Of a DNA stretch of 64,000 nt, positions 8,571 to 16,923 are shown one piece after another (the first letter of the stretch is position 1; each line of letters opens with the position of its first letter). The stretch lies in assembly GCF_049532965.1 (NCBI RefSeq), contig NZ_CP186694.1, positions 3,100,001 through 3,164,000 on the forward strand, given 5' to 3'. The notes beneath the pieces are model-generated. The model was not told where the DNA came from, made no database searches, and worked only from the letters and a program-made list of their open reading frames with translations. Made by a program: the position numbers and the translations under genes. The DNA comes from Roseateles sp049532965 (GTDB lineage Bacteria; Pseudomonadota; Gammaproteobacteria; Burkholderiales; Burkholderiaceae_C).

Positions 8571-10085
8571 ATGACCCAAGCGCACGTTCCTCCGATCCTG
8601 GCCGCCATCGACATGGGCTCCAACAGCTTCCGGCTGGAGCTCGCCCAGCTGCAGCACGGTCAGTACCGGCGGCTGGACTACCTCAAGGAAACCGTGCGGC
8701 TCGGCGCTGGCCTGGACGCGATGAGCATGCTCACCGAGGAAGCGGCGCAACGCGGCCTGGATTGCCTGCGGCGTTTCGCGGACCGGCTTGCCGACCTGCC
8801 CGGCCGCCAGGTGCGCGCGGTGGCCACGCAGACCCTGCGCGAAGCGCGCAATCGCAACGCCTTCCTCGCCCGGGCGCAGGAGGTGCTGGGGCATCCCATC
8901 GAAGTGATCTCCGGCCGTGAAGAGGCCCGCCTGATCTACGCCGGCGTCGCTCGACTTCAGACCGCCGAGGATCCCCGCCTCGTCATCGACATCGGCGGCC
9001 GGTCCACCGAGATGATCCTGGGCCGCGGCCCTCAGCCGCTGAGCACGGAGTCCTTCCAGATCGGCAGCGTCAGCCTGTCGATGCGCTTCTTCCCCGACGG
9101 CCGCTTCACGCCGGAAGCCTTCCGCGCCGCCCAGGTCGCCGCCGGCGCCGAGCTCGAGGAAGCCATCACCCAGTTCTCCCGCCGCGCTTCGCAGCCGCGA
9201 TGGAAACAGGCGCTCGGGTCCTCCGGCACCGTCGGCGCCGTCGCGCAGATCCTCGCCGCCAACGGCGTCAGCCCCGACGGCGCCATCACGCTCGACGGCC
9301 TGCGCTGGTGCATCGAGCAATGCCTGCTCGCCGGCCGCGTCGACGCGCTCAAGCTCGCCGGACTGAAGGACGATCGTCGCGCCGTCGTCGGCGGCGGGCT
9401 CTGCATCCTCTACACGCTGCTCACCCACTTCGACATCGAACGCCTTCACCCCGCCAAGGGCGCCCTCCGGCAAGGCGTCATCTTCGACCTCGCCGAACGT
9501 CTCGATCCCCGCCTGCTCGCCGCCGGACGCGACATGCGCGAGCAGTCCGTCGCCGAACTCCAGCGCCGCTTCGCCATCGACCGCGATCAGGCCAGCCGCG
9601 TCCAGCAACTCGCCCAGCAACTCCACGCCCAGCTGTCCCCCAAGGCCGAAGAAGAACATCGCCGCGAACTGCGCTGGGCCGCCGCCCTCCACGAGATCGG
9701 CATGATGGTCTCCCATCACGACCACCATCGCCACAGCGCCTACCTGCTCTCCCATGTGGACGCGCCCGGGTTCTCCCAAAACCAGCTTCGGCGGCTCGGC
9801 GACCTCGCCCTCGGGCAGCGGGGCGGACTGCGCAAGCTCGAGGAACAGCTCCAGGACGAGGCCATGGTCTGGCAACTCCTCGCCCTGCGCCTCGCCGCCA
9901 TCAAATGCCATGCGCGCACCGACGTCGACGCCTCCGCCATCAGGCTCCGGCGCGACGGCATGAACGTCACCATCGAGATGCGCCCCGGGTGGGCCGACAC
10001 CCATCCGCGTGCCCACTTCCTGCTGCGCGAAGAACTCGACGCGTGGGGGAAGTTGGGGGTCGTGCAGTTGGGGTTGCAGGACTGA
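8571..10085 (+). CDS. ppx: Exopolyphosphatase (Ppx/GppA family)
   Basis: Predicted to remove terminal phosphates from inorganic polyphosphate, opposing the Ppk product encoded convergently downstream. The 504-residue protein has an actin-like ASKHA fold: AAIDMGSNSFRLELA (phosphate-1 loop, ~10-24), the EARLIY region near 118, DIGGRSTEMILG (phosphate-2) near 140, and GSSGTVGAVAQIL. An HD-like C-terminal domain contains LHEIGM and several His residues. The ATG at 8571 starts the family-like sequence; the frame is open far upstream but antisense to the ZIP gene there. GppA activity on pppGpp is possible. Confidence 0.92.
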   Translation: MTQAHVPPILAAIDMGSNSFRLELAQLQHGQYRRLDYLKETVRLGAGLDAMSMLTEEAAQRGLDCLRRFADRLADLPGRQVRAVATQTLREARNRNAFLARAQEVLGHPIEVISGREEARLIYAGVARLQTAEDPRLVIDIGGRSTEMILGRGPQPLSTESFQIGSVSLSMRFFPDGRFTPEAFRAAQVAAGAELEEAITQFSRRASQPRWKQALGSSGTVGAVAQILAANGVSPDGAITLDGLRWCIEQCLLAGRVDALKLAGLKDDRRAVVGGGLCILYTLLTHFDIERLHPAKGALRQGVIFDLAERLDPRLLAAGRDMREQSVAELQRRFAIDRDQASRVQQLAQQLHAQLSPKAEEEHRRELRWAAALHEIGMMVSHHDHHRHSAYLLSHVDAPGFSQNQLRRLGDLALGQRGGLRKLEEQLQDEAMVWQLLALRLAAIKCHARTDVDASAIRLRRDGMNVTIEMRPGWADTHPRAHFLLREELDAWGKLGVVQLGLQD

Positions 10086-10131
10086 GCGCTTGGTGCGGGC
10101 TGCCGCTGGACTGCTGTCAGCGGCGCGCTGC

Positions 10132-10269
10132 GGGCATGGCCAGGGGCCGGCGGCGGAGCCCGCTTTCGGCGCTCAACTCCCGCCGCTCGCCTTCGGCTCG
10201 CTTTGGTCAGACAGAACGCGCCTGGTCAGTTTTGGAAGCGGGCTCCGCCGCCGGCCCCTGGCCATGCCC
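10132..10269. repeat. 34-bp perfect inverted repeat between convergent ppx and ppk
   Basis: Arms at 10132-10165 and 10236-10269 are perfect reverse complements over 34 bp and enclose a 70-bp spacer. The arms begin GGGCATGGCC. The structure fills most of the 228-bp gap between convergent genes. It could act as a two-way transcription stop or be a small miniature mobile element. It has no T-run, and nothing else is evident in this gap. Confidence 0.8.
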
Positions 10270-10313
10270 GTTGACCGTCATTGAGGTTGGCGGGGATGCT
10301 TTGCGGTGTGCTT

Positions 10314-12371
10314 TCAGTCTTCGTGGTAGAGACGCATCAGCGCTTGTTGGGCACTGACGTTCGTCAGCGTCTCCTCCGTGCCAATGCGCTGCGAGGTGCC
10401 GTCCGGTCCCAGTTGCCATCCGTCCAGGTTGTCATGCAGGTACGGCGTCAGGCCCTCGTCAATCACCCGCTGACGCAGCCTCGGGTCAAGAATCGGCCAC
10501 GCCACCTCGATCCGGCGCAACATGTTCCGGCTCATCCAGTCCGCACTCGACAGGTACAGCGCCTCCTGCTCCTCCTTGCCCCACCGGAAATAGAAAATCC
10601 GTGAGTGCTCGAGGAAACGGCCCACCACCGAACGCACCAGGATGTTGTCCGTCTGCCCCGGCAAACCCGGCGGCAGCATGCAAGCACCCCGCACGATCAA
10701 GTCGATCTTCGCGCCCGCCTGGCCCGCACGGATCAGCCCATTGATCAGCTCCGCATCCGTCAGCGCATTGATCTTCACCACCACGCGCGCTGGCTCGCCG
10801 CGTCGCGCCGCCTCCTCGACCTGCGTCAGCAGTTCGCACATCGTCTTGTGCAGGTTGAACGGCGCCAGCAGCAGCTTCTTCGGCGCCTTGAACTTCGACA
10901 GCGACGCCAATTGGCGGAACACGAGATCCATGTCCGCCGTCATCTCCGGATCAGCCGTCAGGTAACCCAGGTCGGTGTAGAAGCGCGCGGTCTTCGGGTT
11001 GTAGTTGCCGGTCGACAAGTGCCCGTAGCGACGCAGCTTGCCGCCCTCGCGGCGCGTGATCAGCATCAGCTTCGCGTGCGTCTTCAGGCCGACGATGCCG
11101 TACACCACCTGCGCGCCCACCGCCTCCAGGCGCTCCGCCCAGTTGATGTTGGCCTCTTCGTCGAAGCGCGCCTTCAGCTCCACAACCGCCAGCACCTCCT
11201 TGCCGCGCCGCGCCGCCTCGATCAGCAGGTCCGCCAGCACCGACTGGCTGCCCGTGCGGTAGATCGTCTGCTTGATCGCCAGCACGTCGGGATCCTCGAC
11301 CGCCTCGCGCAGCAGCTGCACCACCGGCTCGAAACTCTCGAACGGGTGATGCAGCATCACGTCGCCCTTGGTGCGCAGCTTGTCCAGGATCGACTTGCCG
11401 CGCGGCAACCGGCCCTTGGGCCAGCTCGCCTCGTACGGCCGAAATCGCAGGTCGTCGGCATCGGTCTGGTCGATCAGCTCGTTCAGGCGCACCAGGTTGA
11501 CCGGCCCGTTCACGCGGTAGAGCGCCGCTTCCGGCAGGTCGAACTGCTCCAGCAGGAATCGCGACAGTTCCTCGGGGCAGGTGTTGACCACCTCGAGCCG
11601 CACGGCCCGGCCGAAGTGCCGCGTCGTCAAGCCGGAGCGCAGCGCGTGCCGCAGGTTCGCGATCTCTTCCTCGTCGACCTCCAGGTCGGAATCCCGCGTG
11701 ACGCGGAACTGGGAGAAGGCCTCGACATGCCGCCCGGGGAACAGCTCCTCGAGGTGGGCCCGGATCACGCTGGTCAACAGCACGAAGCTCTGCTTGCCGC
11801 CGCTGATGTGCGCCGGGACCTTGATCACGCGCGGCAGCACGCGCGGCACCTTGACGATGGCGATGCGGTTGTCGCGGCCCAGCGCGTCCTTGCCGGAGAG
11901 CCGCGCGATGAAATGCAGCGACTTGTTGGCCACCTGCGGGAACGGATGCGCCGGGTCCAGGCCCACCGGCACCAGCAGCGGCCGCACCTCGCGCTCGAAG
12001 AACCGCGCGACCCAGGCCCGCATTTCATCGGTGCGGTCGGCATGGTTCAGGATCTGGATGTTGTGCTCGCGCAAGGCGGGCATGACCTGGTCGTTGAAGA
12101 TCGCGTACTGCTGGTCGATCAGGTCGTGGGCCGCGCGTCCGACGCGCTCCACGTCGCGCTGCGTCACCAGGCCGCTGCCGTCGCGCTGCGCATCCAGCAT
12201 GTCGGCAAAGCGCACCTCGAAGAACTCGTCGAGGTTGCTGGACACGATGCAGATGTAGCGCAGCCGCTCCAGCAGCGGGACGTCAATGCGCTGGGCCTGG
12301 GCCAGGACGCGACGGTTGAACTCGAGGATCGCGTTTTCGCGGTTGAGCAGCGGGACGTCGGGCAAGGTCAT
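10314..12371 (-). CDS. ppk1: Polyphosphate kinase 1
   Basis: Membrane-associated enzyme that polymerises ATP gamma-phosphate into polyphosphate. It is 685 residues (family about 690). The N-terminal domain begins LLNRENAILEFNRRVLAQA and has YICIVSSNLDEFFEVR; the catalytic C-terminal half has KQTIYRTG, the KTHAKLMLI segment with the phospho-accepting His, and GNYNPKTARFYTDLG, all typical PPK1 landmarks. The gene faces ppx; kinase and phosphatase are neighbours but on opposite strands with an inverted repeat between them. Confidence 0.96.
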   Translation of the reverse strand: MTLPDVPLLNRENAILEFNRRVLAQAQRIDVPLLERLRYICIVSSNLDEFFEVRFADMLDAQRDGSGLVTQRDVERVGRAAHDLIDQQYAIFNDQVMPALREHNIQILNHADRTDEMRAWVARFFEREVRPLLVPVGLDPAHPFPQVANKSLHFIARLSGKDALGRDNRIAIVKVPRVLPRVIKVPAHISGGKQSFVLLTSVIRAHLEELFPGRHVEAFSQFRVTRDSDLEVDEEEIANLRHALRSGLTTRHFGRAVRLEVVNTCPEELSRFLLEQFDLPEAALYRVNGPVNLVRLNELIDQTDADDLRFRPYEASWPKGRLPRGKSILDKLRTKGDVMLHHPFESFEPVVQLLREAVEDPDVLAIKQTIYRTGSQSVLADLLIEAARRGKEVLAVVELKARFDEEANINWAERLEAVGAQVVYGIVGLKTHAKLMLITRREGGKLRRYGHLSTGNYNPKTARFYTDLGYLTADPEMTADMDLVFRQLASLSKFKAPKKLLLAPFNLHKTMCELLTQVEEAARRGEPARVVVKINALTDAELINGLIRAGQAGAKIDLIVRGACMLPPGLPGQTDNILVRSVVGRFLEHSRIFYFRWGKEEQEALYLSSADWMSRNMLRRIEVAWPILDPRLRQRVIDEGLTPYLHDNLDGWQLGPDGTSQRIGTEETLTNVSAQQALMRLYHED

Positions 12372-12513
12372 GAACTCATTCTATGAAGCTGTCGTGACAG
12401 ACCGGTGACCCTCTTTCGAGCGAGTCACCGCGCCCGAGCCCCAGGAAGGGCCGGGCGCAACGGAGCGAAACAAGACAAAACGGAAACGGAGAGGTGCGGA
12501 GGCGGCGAAGGTG

Positions 12514-13392
12514 TCAGGCGGGCTGGCGCATCGCCGCAGCCAGCGCCTCGGCGGTGCGCTGCTCGGCGCCGGCGCGCTGGCGCTCGGCCCAATCGAGGAT
12601 CTCCAGGTGGCCGTCCGGATGCTCGACGAGGGCCGTGAGGCTTTCGACCCAGTCGCCGTCGTTGGCATAGGTGATGCCGTCGATGTCGCGCAGCTCGGCG
12701 TGATGGATGTGGCCGCAGACCACACCTTGAACACCGCGCTTGCGGGCCTCGCGGGCCAGCGCCTCCTCGAATTCGCTGATGAAGGACACGGCCCGCTTGA
12801 CCTTGAGCTTCAGGTACTTGCTCAGGCTCCAGTACGGCAGGCCGAGCCGTGCGCGCAACGAGTTCAGATGGCGGTTCAGCTTCAGCGTGAACTCGTAGAG
12901 GCTGTCGCCGACGTAGGCGAGCCACTTGGCGTGCTGGATGACGCCATCGAACAGGTCGCCGTGGGTGACCCAGAGCTTGCGGCCGTCGGCCGTCTCATGG
13001 ATCCATTCGTGAGCGACCTCGATGCCGCCGAAGCTGTGCTGCAAGTACTTGCGCGCGAACTCGTCGTGATTGCCCGGCACGTAGATGACCCGGGTGCCCT
13101 TGCGCGCCTTGCGCAGCAGCTTCTGCACCACGTCGTTGTGGGCCTGCGGCCAGTACCAGCTGCGCCGCAGTTGCCACCCGTCGACGATGTCGCCGACAAG
13201 GAACAGTTGCTCGCACTCGACCTCGCGCAGGAAGTCGAGCAACGCCCGAGCCTGGCAGCCCGGAGTGCCCAGATGCAGATCGGAGATCCACACCGTGCGC
13301 ACGCGGAGGGAGCCGCCCTCGTCCGCCTCGGCGGCATCGGCCGCGGGCGGTTCGTTCGAAACAGCGGCGGCCATGAGGGTGTCGGTCAGCAT
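12514..13392 (-). CDS. LpxH-like metallophosphoesterase (UDP-2,3-diacylglucosamine diphosphatase family)
   Basis: Calcineurin-like phosphoesterase with all five metal motifs in order: WISDLHLG, GDIVDGW, PGNHDEF, VTHGDLFD and CGHIHHAE. This pattern and the WISDLHLG start place it in COG2908, the UDP-2,3-diacylglucosamine hydrolase group of lipid A synthesis, although a length of ~292 residues is longer than E. coli LpxH (240), as in the second, less characterised subfamily. ATG 13392 is taken; ATG 13374 is as plausible, and a longer form to 13479 would overlap the divergent gene. A helical C-terminal tail is Ala-rich. Substrate is inferred, not shown. Confidence 0.85.
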   Translation of the reverse strand: MLTDTLMAAAVSNEPPAADAAEADEGGSLRVRTVWISDLHLGTPGCQARALLDFLREVECEQLFLVGDIVDGWQLRRSWYWPQAHNDVVQKLLRKARKGTRVIYVPGNHDEFARKYLQHSFGGIEVAHEWIHETADGRKLWVTHGDLFDGVIQHAKWLAYVGDSLYEFTLKLNRHLNSLRARLGLPYWSLSKYLKLKVKRAVSFISEFEEALAREARKRGVQGVVCGHIHHAELRDIDGITYANDGDWVESLTALVEHPDGHLEILDWAERQRAGAEQRTAEALAAAMRQPA

Positions 13393-13477
13393 GGCCCCAC
13401 AGGTTGCCCGTGGCGCGTGAAAGCTTCGTGACCGCCCGTTCGGGCACCGCCGCCGGTCGCGTCGATAATCCGCGCCC

Positions 13478-14410
13478 ATGCACCTGATGATCCCTTTCGC
13501 CAGCGCGCTGGATCCTCATTTCGAGGGCGCCCTGCGGGAGCTGGACCTCCCCCATCTGAGCCGCCTGCTGGGATTGCTGACGCCGGCGGGCCACGTCGGC
13601 GATGCCGACGAGACCACCCTCCTTCCCCCCCACGAGCGCTTCATCGCCCGCCAGCGCGGCGTCATGGACGATCGCCCGCCCACCGCGGCCTGGCGCGTCC
13701 GGGCGGCCGGCCAGGAGCCCGGAGACGCGGCTTGGGCGCTGCTGACGCCGGTCCACTTCGCGGTCGGCACGGACGGGGTCACGGCGATGGGCCCGCAGAC
13801 GCTGGACCTCACGGCGGACGAGTCCCGCGCCTTCTTCGAGATGCTGTCGCTCGCGTTGTTCCCCTCCGCCGAAGGCTGGCGCACGGCGTGGCTGTCGACC
13901 GGCGAATGGGCGATCGCGCACGACGAGTTGAACGGACTGGAAGCGGCGAGCGTGGACCGCGTGCTCAATCGCGGCGTCGAGACCTGGTACCCGCAGTCCC
14001 GCCGCCTGCGCACGCTGCTCAATGAAGTGCAGATGCTGCTTCATGACCATCCGCTCAACCAGGCCCGCGAGGCACGCCGCCTGCGCCCGCTGAATGCCGC
14101 GTGGATCAGCGGTTGTGGCCGGGATCGCGGGGGCGCGCTGCCCGCTGACCTCCAGGTCGAGGACGGCCTGCGGATCCCCATGCTGACCGGCGATCTGTAC
14201 GCGTGGGGCGAGGCCTGGAAGGCGCTCGATGCCGGCCCGATCGGGCAGGCATTCACCGCGGCGCAGTCGGGCGGCGCGGTGTCGCTCACGCTGAGCGGCG
14301 AGCGTCGCGCGCGTACCTGGACGCGCCGGCCCGCCAGCGGCTGGCAACGATTGAAGGAGCGCTTCGCGCCCCCGAACGTCGCGGTGGCGACCGCGCTGGA
14401 GGACCTGTGA
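13478..14410 (+). CDS. RpfE-like conserved protein upstream of recJ
   Basis: A 310-residue protein of unknown function. The start MHLMIPFASAL and the later LMLHDHPLNQAREARRLRPLNAAWISG-type region recall the conserved family that includes Xanthomonas RpfE (COG4255), also encoded next to recJ; some members resemble the phosphoglycerate mutase/phosphopentomutase fold. No membrane segment or signal peptide is visible. The stop overlaps the GTG start of recJ (GTGA), so the two are translationally coupled. Family assignment rests on remembered similarity and synteny. Confidence 0.6.
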   Translation: MHLMIPFASALDPHFEGALRELDLPHLSRLLGLLTPAGHVGDADETTLLPPHERFIARQRGVMDDRPPTAAWRVRAAGQEPGDAAWALLTPVHFAVGTDGVTAMGPQTLDLTADESRAFFEMLSLALFPSAEGWRTAWLSTGEWAIAHDELNGLEAASVDRVLNRGVETWYPQSRRLRTLLNEVQMLLHDHPLNQAREARRLRPLNAAWISGCGRDRGGALPADLQVEDGLRIPMLTGDLYAWGEAWKALDAGPIGQAFTAAQSGGAVSLTLSGERRARTWTRRPASGWQRLKERFAPPNVAVATALEDL

Positions 14411-16155
14411 ACAGCCCCCGCCTCCTGATCCGCGACGTCCCCCCGGACTCGGCCCACGCGCTGCAGCAGGCCGGCTTCTCGCCGCTGCTGTCGCGCCTGT
14501 TCGCGGCACGTGGCGTGCTGTCGCACGACGAACTGGATCCCGACCTCAAGCACCTGCTGCCGCCTGAGGGGCCGCAGGGGCTGCTCGGCATCGACCGCGC
14601 CGCGGTGCTGCTGGCCGACGCCATCGCGGCGGGCGACCGCATCTGCATCGTGGCGGACTACGACTGCGACGGCGCGACCGCCTGTGCCGTGATGCTGCGC
14701 GGCCTGTCGCTGCTGGGCGCAAGACCGGGCACCGTCAGCTATGTCGTCCCCGACCGCGCGGTCCATGGCTACGGCCTGACGCCGACGATCGTGGAGCTGG
14801 CGCTGCGGCATGAGCCGAAGTTGCTGGTGACGGTCGACAACGGCATCGCGAGCCATGCGGGCGTCGCCTTCGCGCGCGAGCTCGGCCTCAAGGTGCTGGT
14901 GACCGACCACCATCTGCCCGCAGTCACCGCCGACGGCCAGCCCACCGTGCCGGACGCCGATGCGCTGGTGAATCCGAATCAGCCGGGATGCCCTTTCCCG
15001 AGCAAGAGCCTGGCGGGCGTCGGCGTCGCGTTCTACGTGCTGACGGTGTTGCGCGGCGAACTGCGCCGCCGCGGCGCTTTCGGCGACGGTGCACCGCCGC
15101 GGCTCGACGGCCTGCTGGACCTGGTGGCGCTGGGCACCGTGGCGGACGTGGTGCGGCTCGATGCCAACAACCGCCGCCTCGTGGCGCAGGGCGTTCGCCG
15201 CATGCGCGCGGGGCGCATGCAGCCCGGCGTGCAGGCGCTCTTCACGGCGGCGAGCCGCGACGCGTCGCGGGCCAACAGCTTCGACCTCGGCTTTGCGCTC
15301 GGCCCGCGCATCAATGCGGCAGGCCGCCTCGACGACATGACGCTGGGCATCACCTGCCTGACGACCGACGACGCCGGCCAGGCGCTGGAGCTGGCCCGCG
15401 AGCTCGACCGCATCAACCGCGAACGCCGCATGATCGAAGCCGGCATGCAGGAGCAGGCGCTCGCGCTGCTGGAACGCCTGATGACCGACCCGCGCCTGAA
15501 TGGCGCGCCGCCGGCCGCACTGGCCCTGTTCGATGCGGACTTTCACGAAGGGGTGGTCGGCATCGTCGCCTCGCGGATCAAGGACCGGCTGCACCGGCCG
15601 GTGTTCGTGTTCGCCGAGGGCGCCGATGGCCAGCTCAAGGGCTCGGGACGGTCGATCGCCGGCTTTCACCTGCGCGATGCGCTGGACCTGATCTCGAAGC
15701 GCCATCCCGAGTTGCTGCGCAAGTTCGGCGGCCACGCGATGGCGGCCGGCTGCACGCTGGCGCCGGGCGGCGTGGACACCTTCGCCGCGGCGTTCGACAG
15801 CGTCGCGCGCGAGTGGCTGGACGAGGCCGCGTTGACCCGCACGCTGCGCACCGACGGCCCCTTGCCGCCGGAGGCGTTCTGCGCCGAAACCGTGCAGGAA
15901 CTCGAAGCGCAGGTCTGGGGCCAGGCCTTCGAGGCGCCGCTGTTCTGCGACCGGGTGCAAGTGGTGAATCAGCGCATCGTCGGCGAGCGCCACCTGAAGC
16001 TGCGACTGCGGCAGGGCGCCTGGCTGCGCGACGCCATCTGGTTCGGCCACACCGAACCGTTGCCGGAGCAAGTGACGCTGGCCTACCGGCTCAGCCTGGA
16101 TGAGTTCCAGGGCCAGCAGCGGGTGCAGATGGTGGTCGAGGCGATGGCGGAGTAG
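14407..16155 (+). CDS. recJ: Single-stranded-DNA-specific exonuclease RecJ
   Basis: 5'-3' single-strand exonuclease of the RecF pathway and mismatch/base excision repair. The 582-residue product carries the DHH-superfamily motifs: IVADYDCDGATA (motif I), VTVDNGIASH, LVTDHHLP (DHH, motif III), LVALGTVADVV, and the DHHA1 region GSGRSIAGFHL with GGHAMAAG. Start is GTG 14407 overlapping the preceding stop and preceded by GGAGG at 14398-14402; the upstream frame is out of phase with the rpfE-like gene and not RecJ-like. Confidence 0.95.
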   Translation: MNSPRLLIRDVPPDSAHALQQAGFSPLLSRLFAARGVLSHDELDPDLKHLLPPEGPQGLLGIDRAAVLLADAIAAGDRICIVADYDCDGATACAVMLRGLSLLGARPGTVSYVVPDRAVHGYGLTPTIVELALRHEPKLLVTVDNGIASHAGVAFARELGLKVLVTDHHLPAVTADGQPTVPDADALVNPNQPGCPFPSKSLAGVGVAFYVLTVLRGELRRRGAFGDGAPPRLDGLLDLVALGTVADVVRLDANNRRLVAQGVRRMRAGRMQPGVQALFTAASRDASRANSFDLGFALGPRINAAGRLDDMTLGITCLTTDDAGQALELARELDRINRERRMIEAGMQEQALALLERLMTDPRLNGAPPAALALFDADFHEGVVGIVASRIKDRLHRPVFVFAEGADGQLKGSGRSIAGFHLRDALDLISKRHPELLRKFGGHAMAAGCTLAPGGVDTFAAAFDSVAREWLDEAALTRTLRTDGPLPPEAFCAETVQELEAQVWGQAFEAPLFCDRVQVVNQRIVGERHLKLRLRQGAWLRDAIWFGHTEPLPEQVTLAYRLSLDEFQGQQRVQMVVEAMAE

Positions 16156-16313
16156 TCGCCCCGCCTGTGCGGCGGGCGGCCGGCGGCGGGCTGGAACGCG
16201 CGGCCGGTCGGGCATGTCGCATGCCGGGTCCACGGCCGCTGCGGCTCGACCGACCTCAAGGTACGGAGATTGCCGCCGGACCTTCAACGAGAACTCTGTT
16301 GAAGGAAACCGAG

Positions 16314-16775
16314 ATGGCTGCATACAAGGACGACGGCAAGCTGTGGGTGCTGGTGGCGGACGAGGGCGTGGCCCGGCTGCTGCGCCTGCCCGAGGAAGGC
16401 GGCGACCTGGAAGACGTGACGACGCTGACCGACGCCGCCGCGCATGCCGACAAGGCGGACCTGCGTCGCGACGCCGAAGGCCGGCGCGGCAACAACGTGA
16501 CCTCGTCGGCGGGCGTGGACGAGTTGCACCAGGAGGCCATCGGTTTTGCGGCACGGGTCGCCAGGACGCTCGACGACGGCTTCAACAACGGCGAGTTGAC
16601 GCAGTTGCGCATCGTCGCGGCGCCGCGTTTCCTGGGACTGCTGCGCAAGGCGCTCAGTCCGCAGGTCGCAAAGCTGGTCCTCGACGAGACCAACGTGGAC
16701 GTTGTCCACGAGAGCCTGGGCGAACTGACCTCGAGGCTGTTCCCCGAACGGGACTTCAGCAAGCAGAAGCCGTGA
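16314..16775 (+). CDS. Host-attachment-family protein (PF10116-like)
   Basis: A 153-residue soluble protein resembling the family named from an Agrobacterium protein needed for attachment to plant cells. Visible features are an N-terminal WVLVADEGVARLLRL strand-turn, a segment LVIVAAPRFLGLLRKAL-like (here LRIVAAPRFLGLLRKAL), and a C-terminal KDLTxxxxxEL-like LGELTSRLFPER. The fold is related to release-factor-like baeRF domains. The ATG at 16314 follows GAAGGAA; the frame is open upstream without conserved content. Real function unknown. Confidence 0.75.
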   Translation: MAAYKDDGKLWVLVADEGVARLLRLPEEGGDLEDVTTLTDAAAHADKADLRRDAEGRRGNNVTSSAGVDELHQEAIGFAARVARTLDDGFNNGELTQLRIVAAPRFLGLLRKALSPQVAKLVLDETNVDVVHESLGELTSRLFPERDFSKQKP

Positions 16776-16923
16776 CCCCCTCGGTCAGGTGGGTCTGCCC
16801 ACGCGGGGCGCGTCGGATTTCACGCCCCGGTCATGCTGTAACTGTTTGTCAAGGTGATGACATAGAGGCTTCCCAGAATGGGGACACCCGTCGCGCCCTC
16901 CCCTGCCGACGCGCTGCCTCCCG

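Noticed and set aside
12372..12513. Possible small gene or RNA between ppk and the phosphoesterase
   Set aside because: Short gap with no ORF with a ribosome site and no clear hairpin with a T-run.
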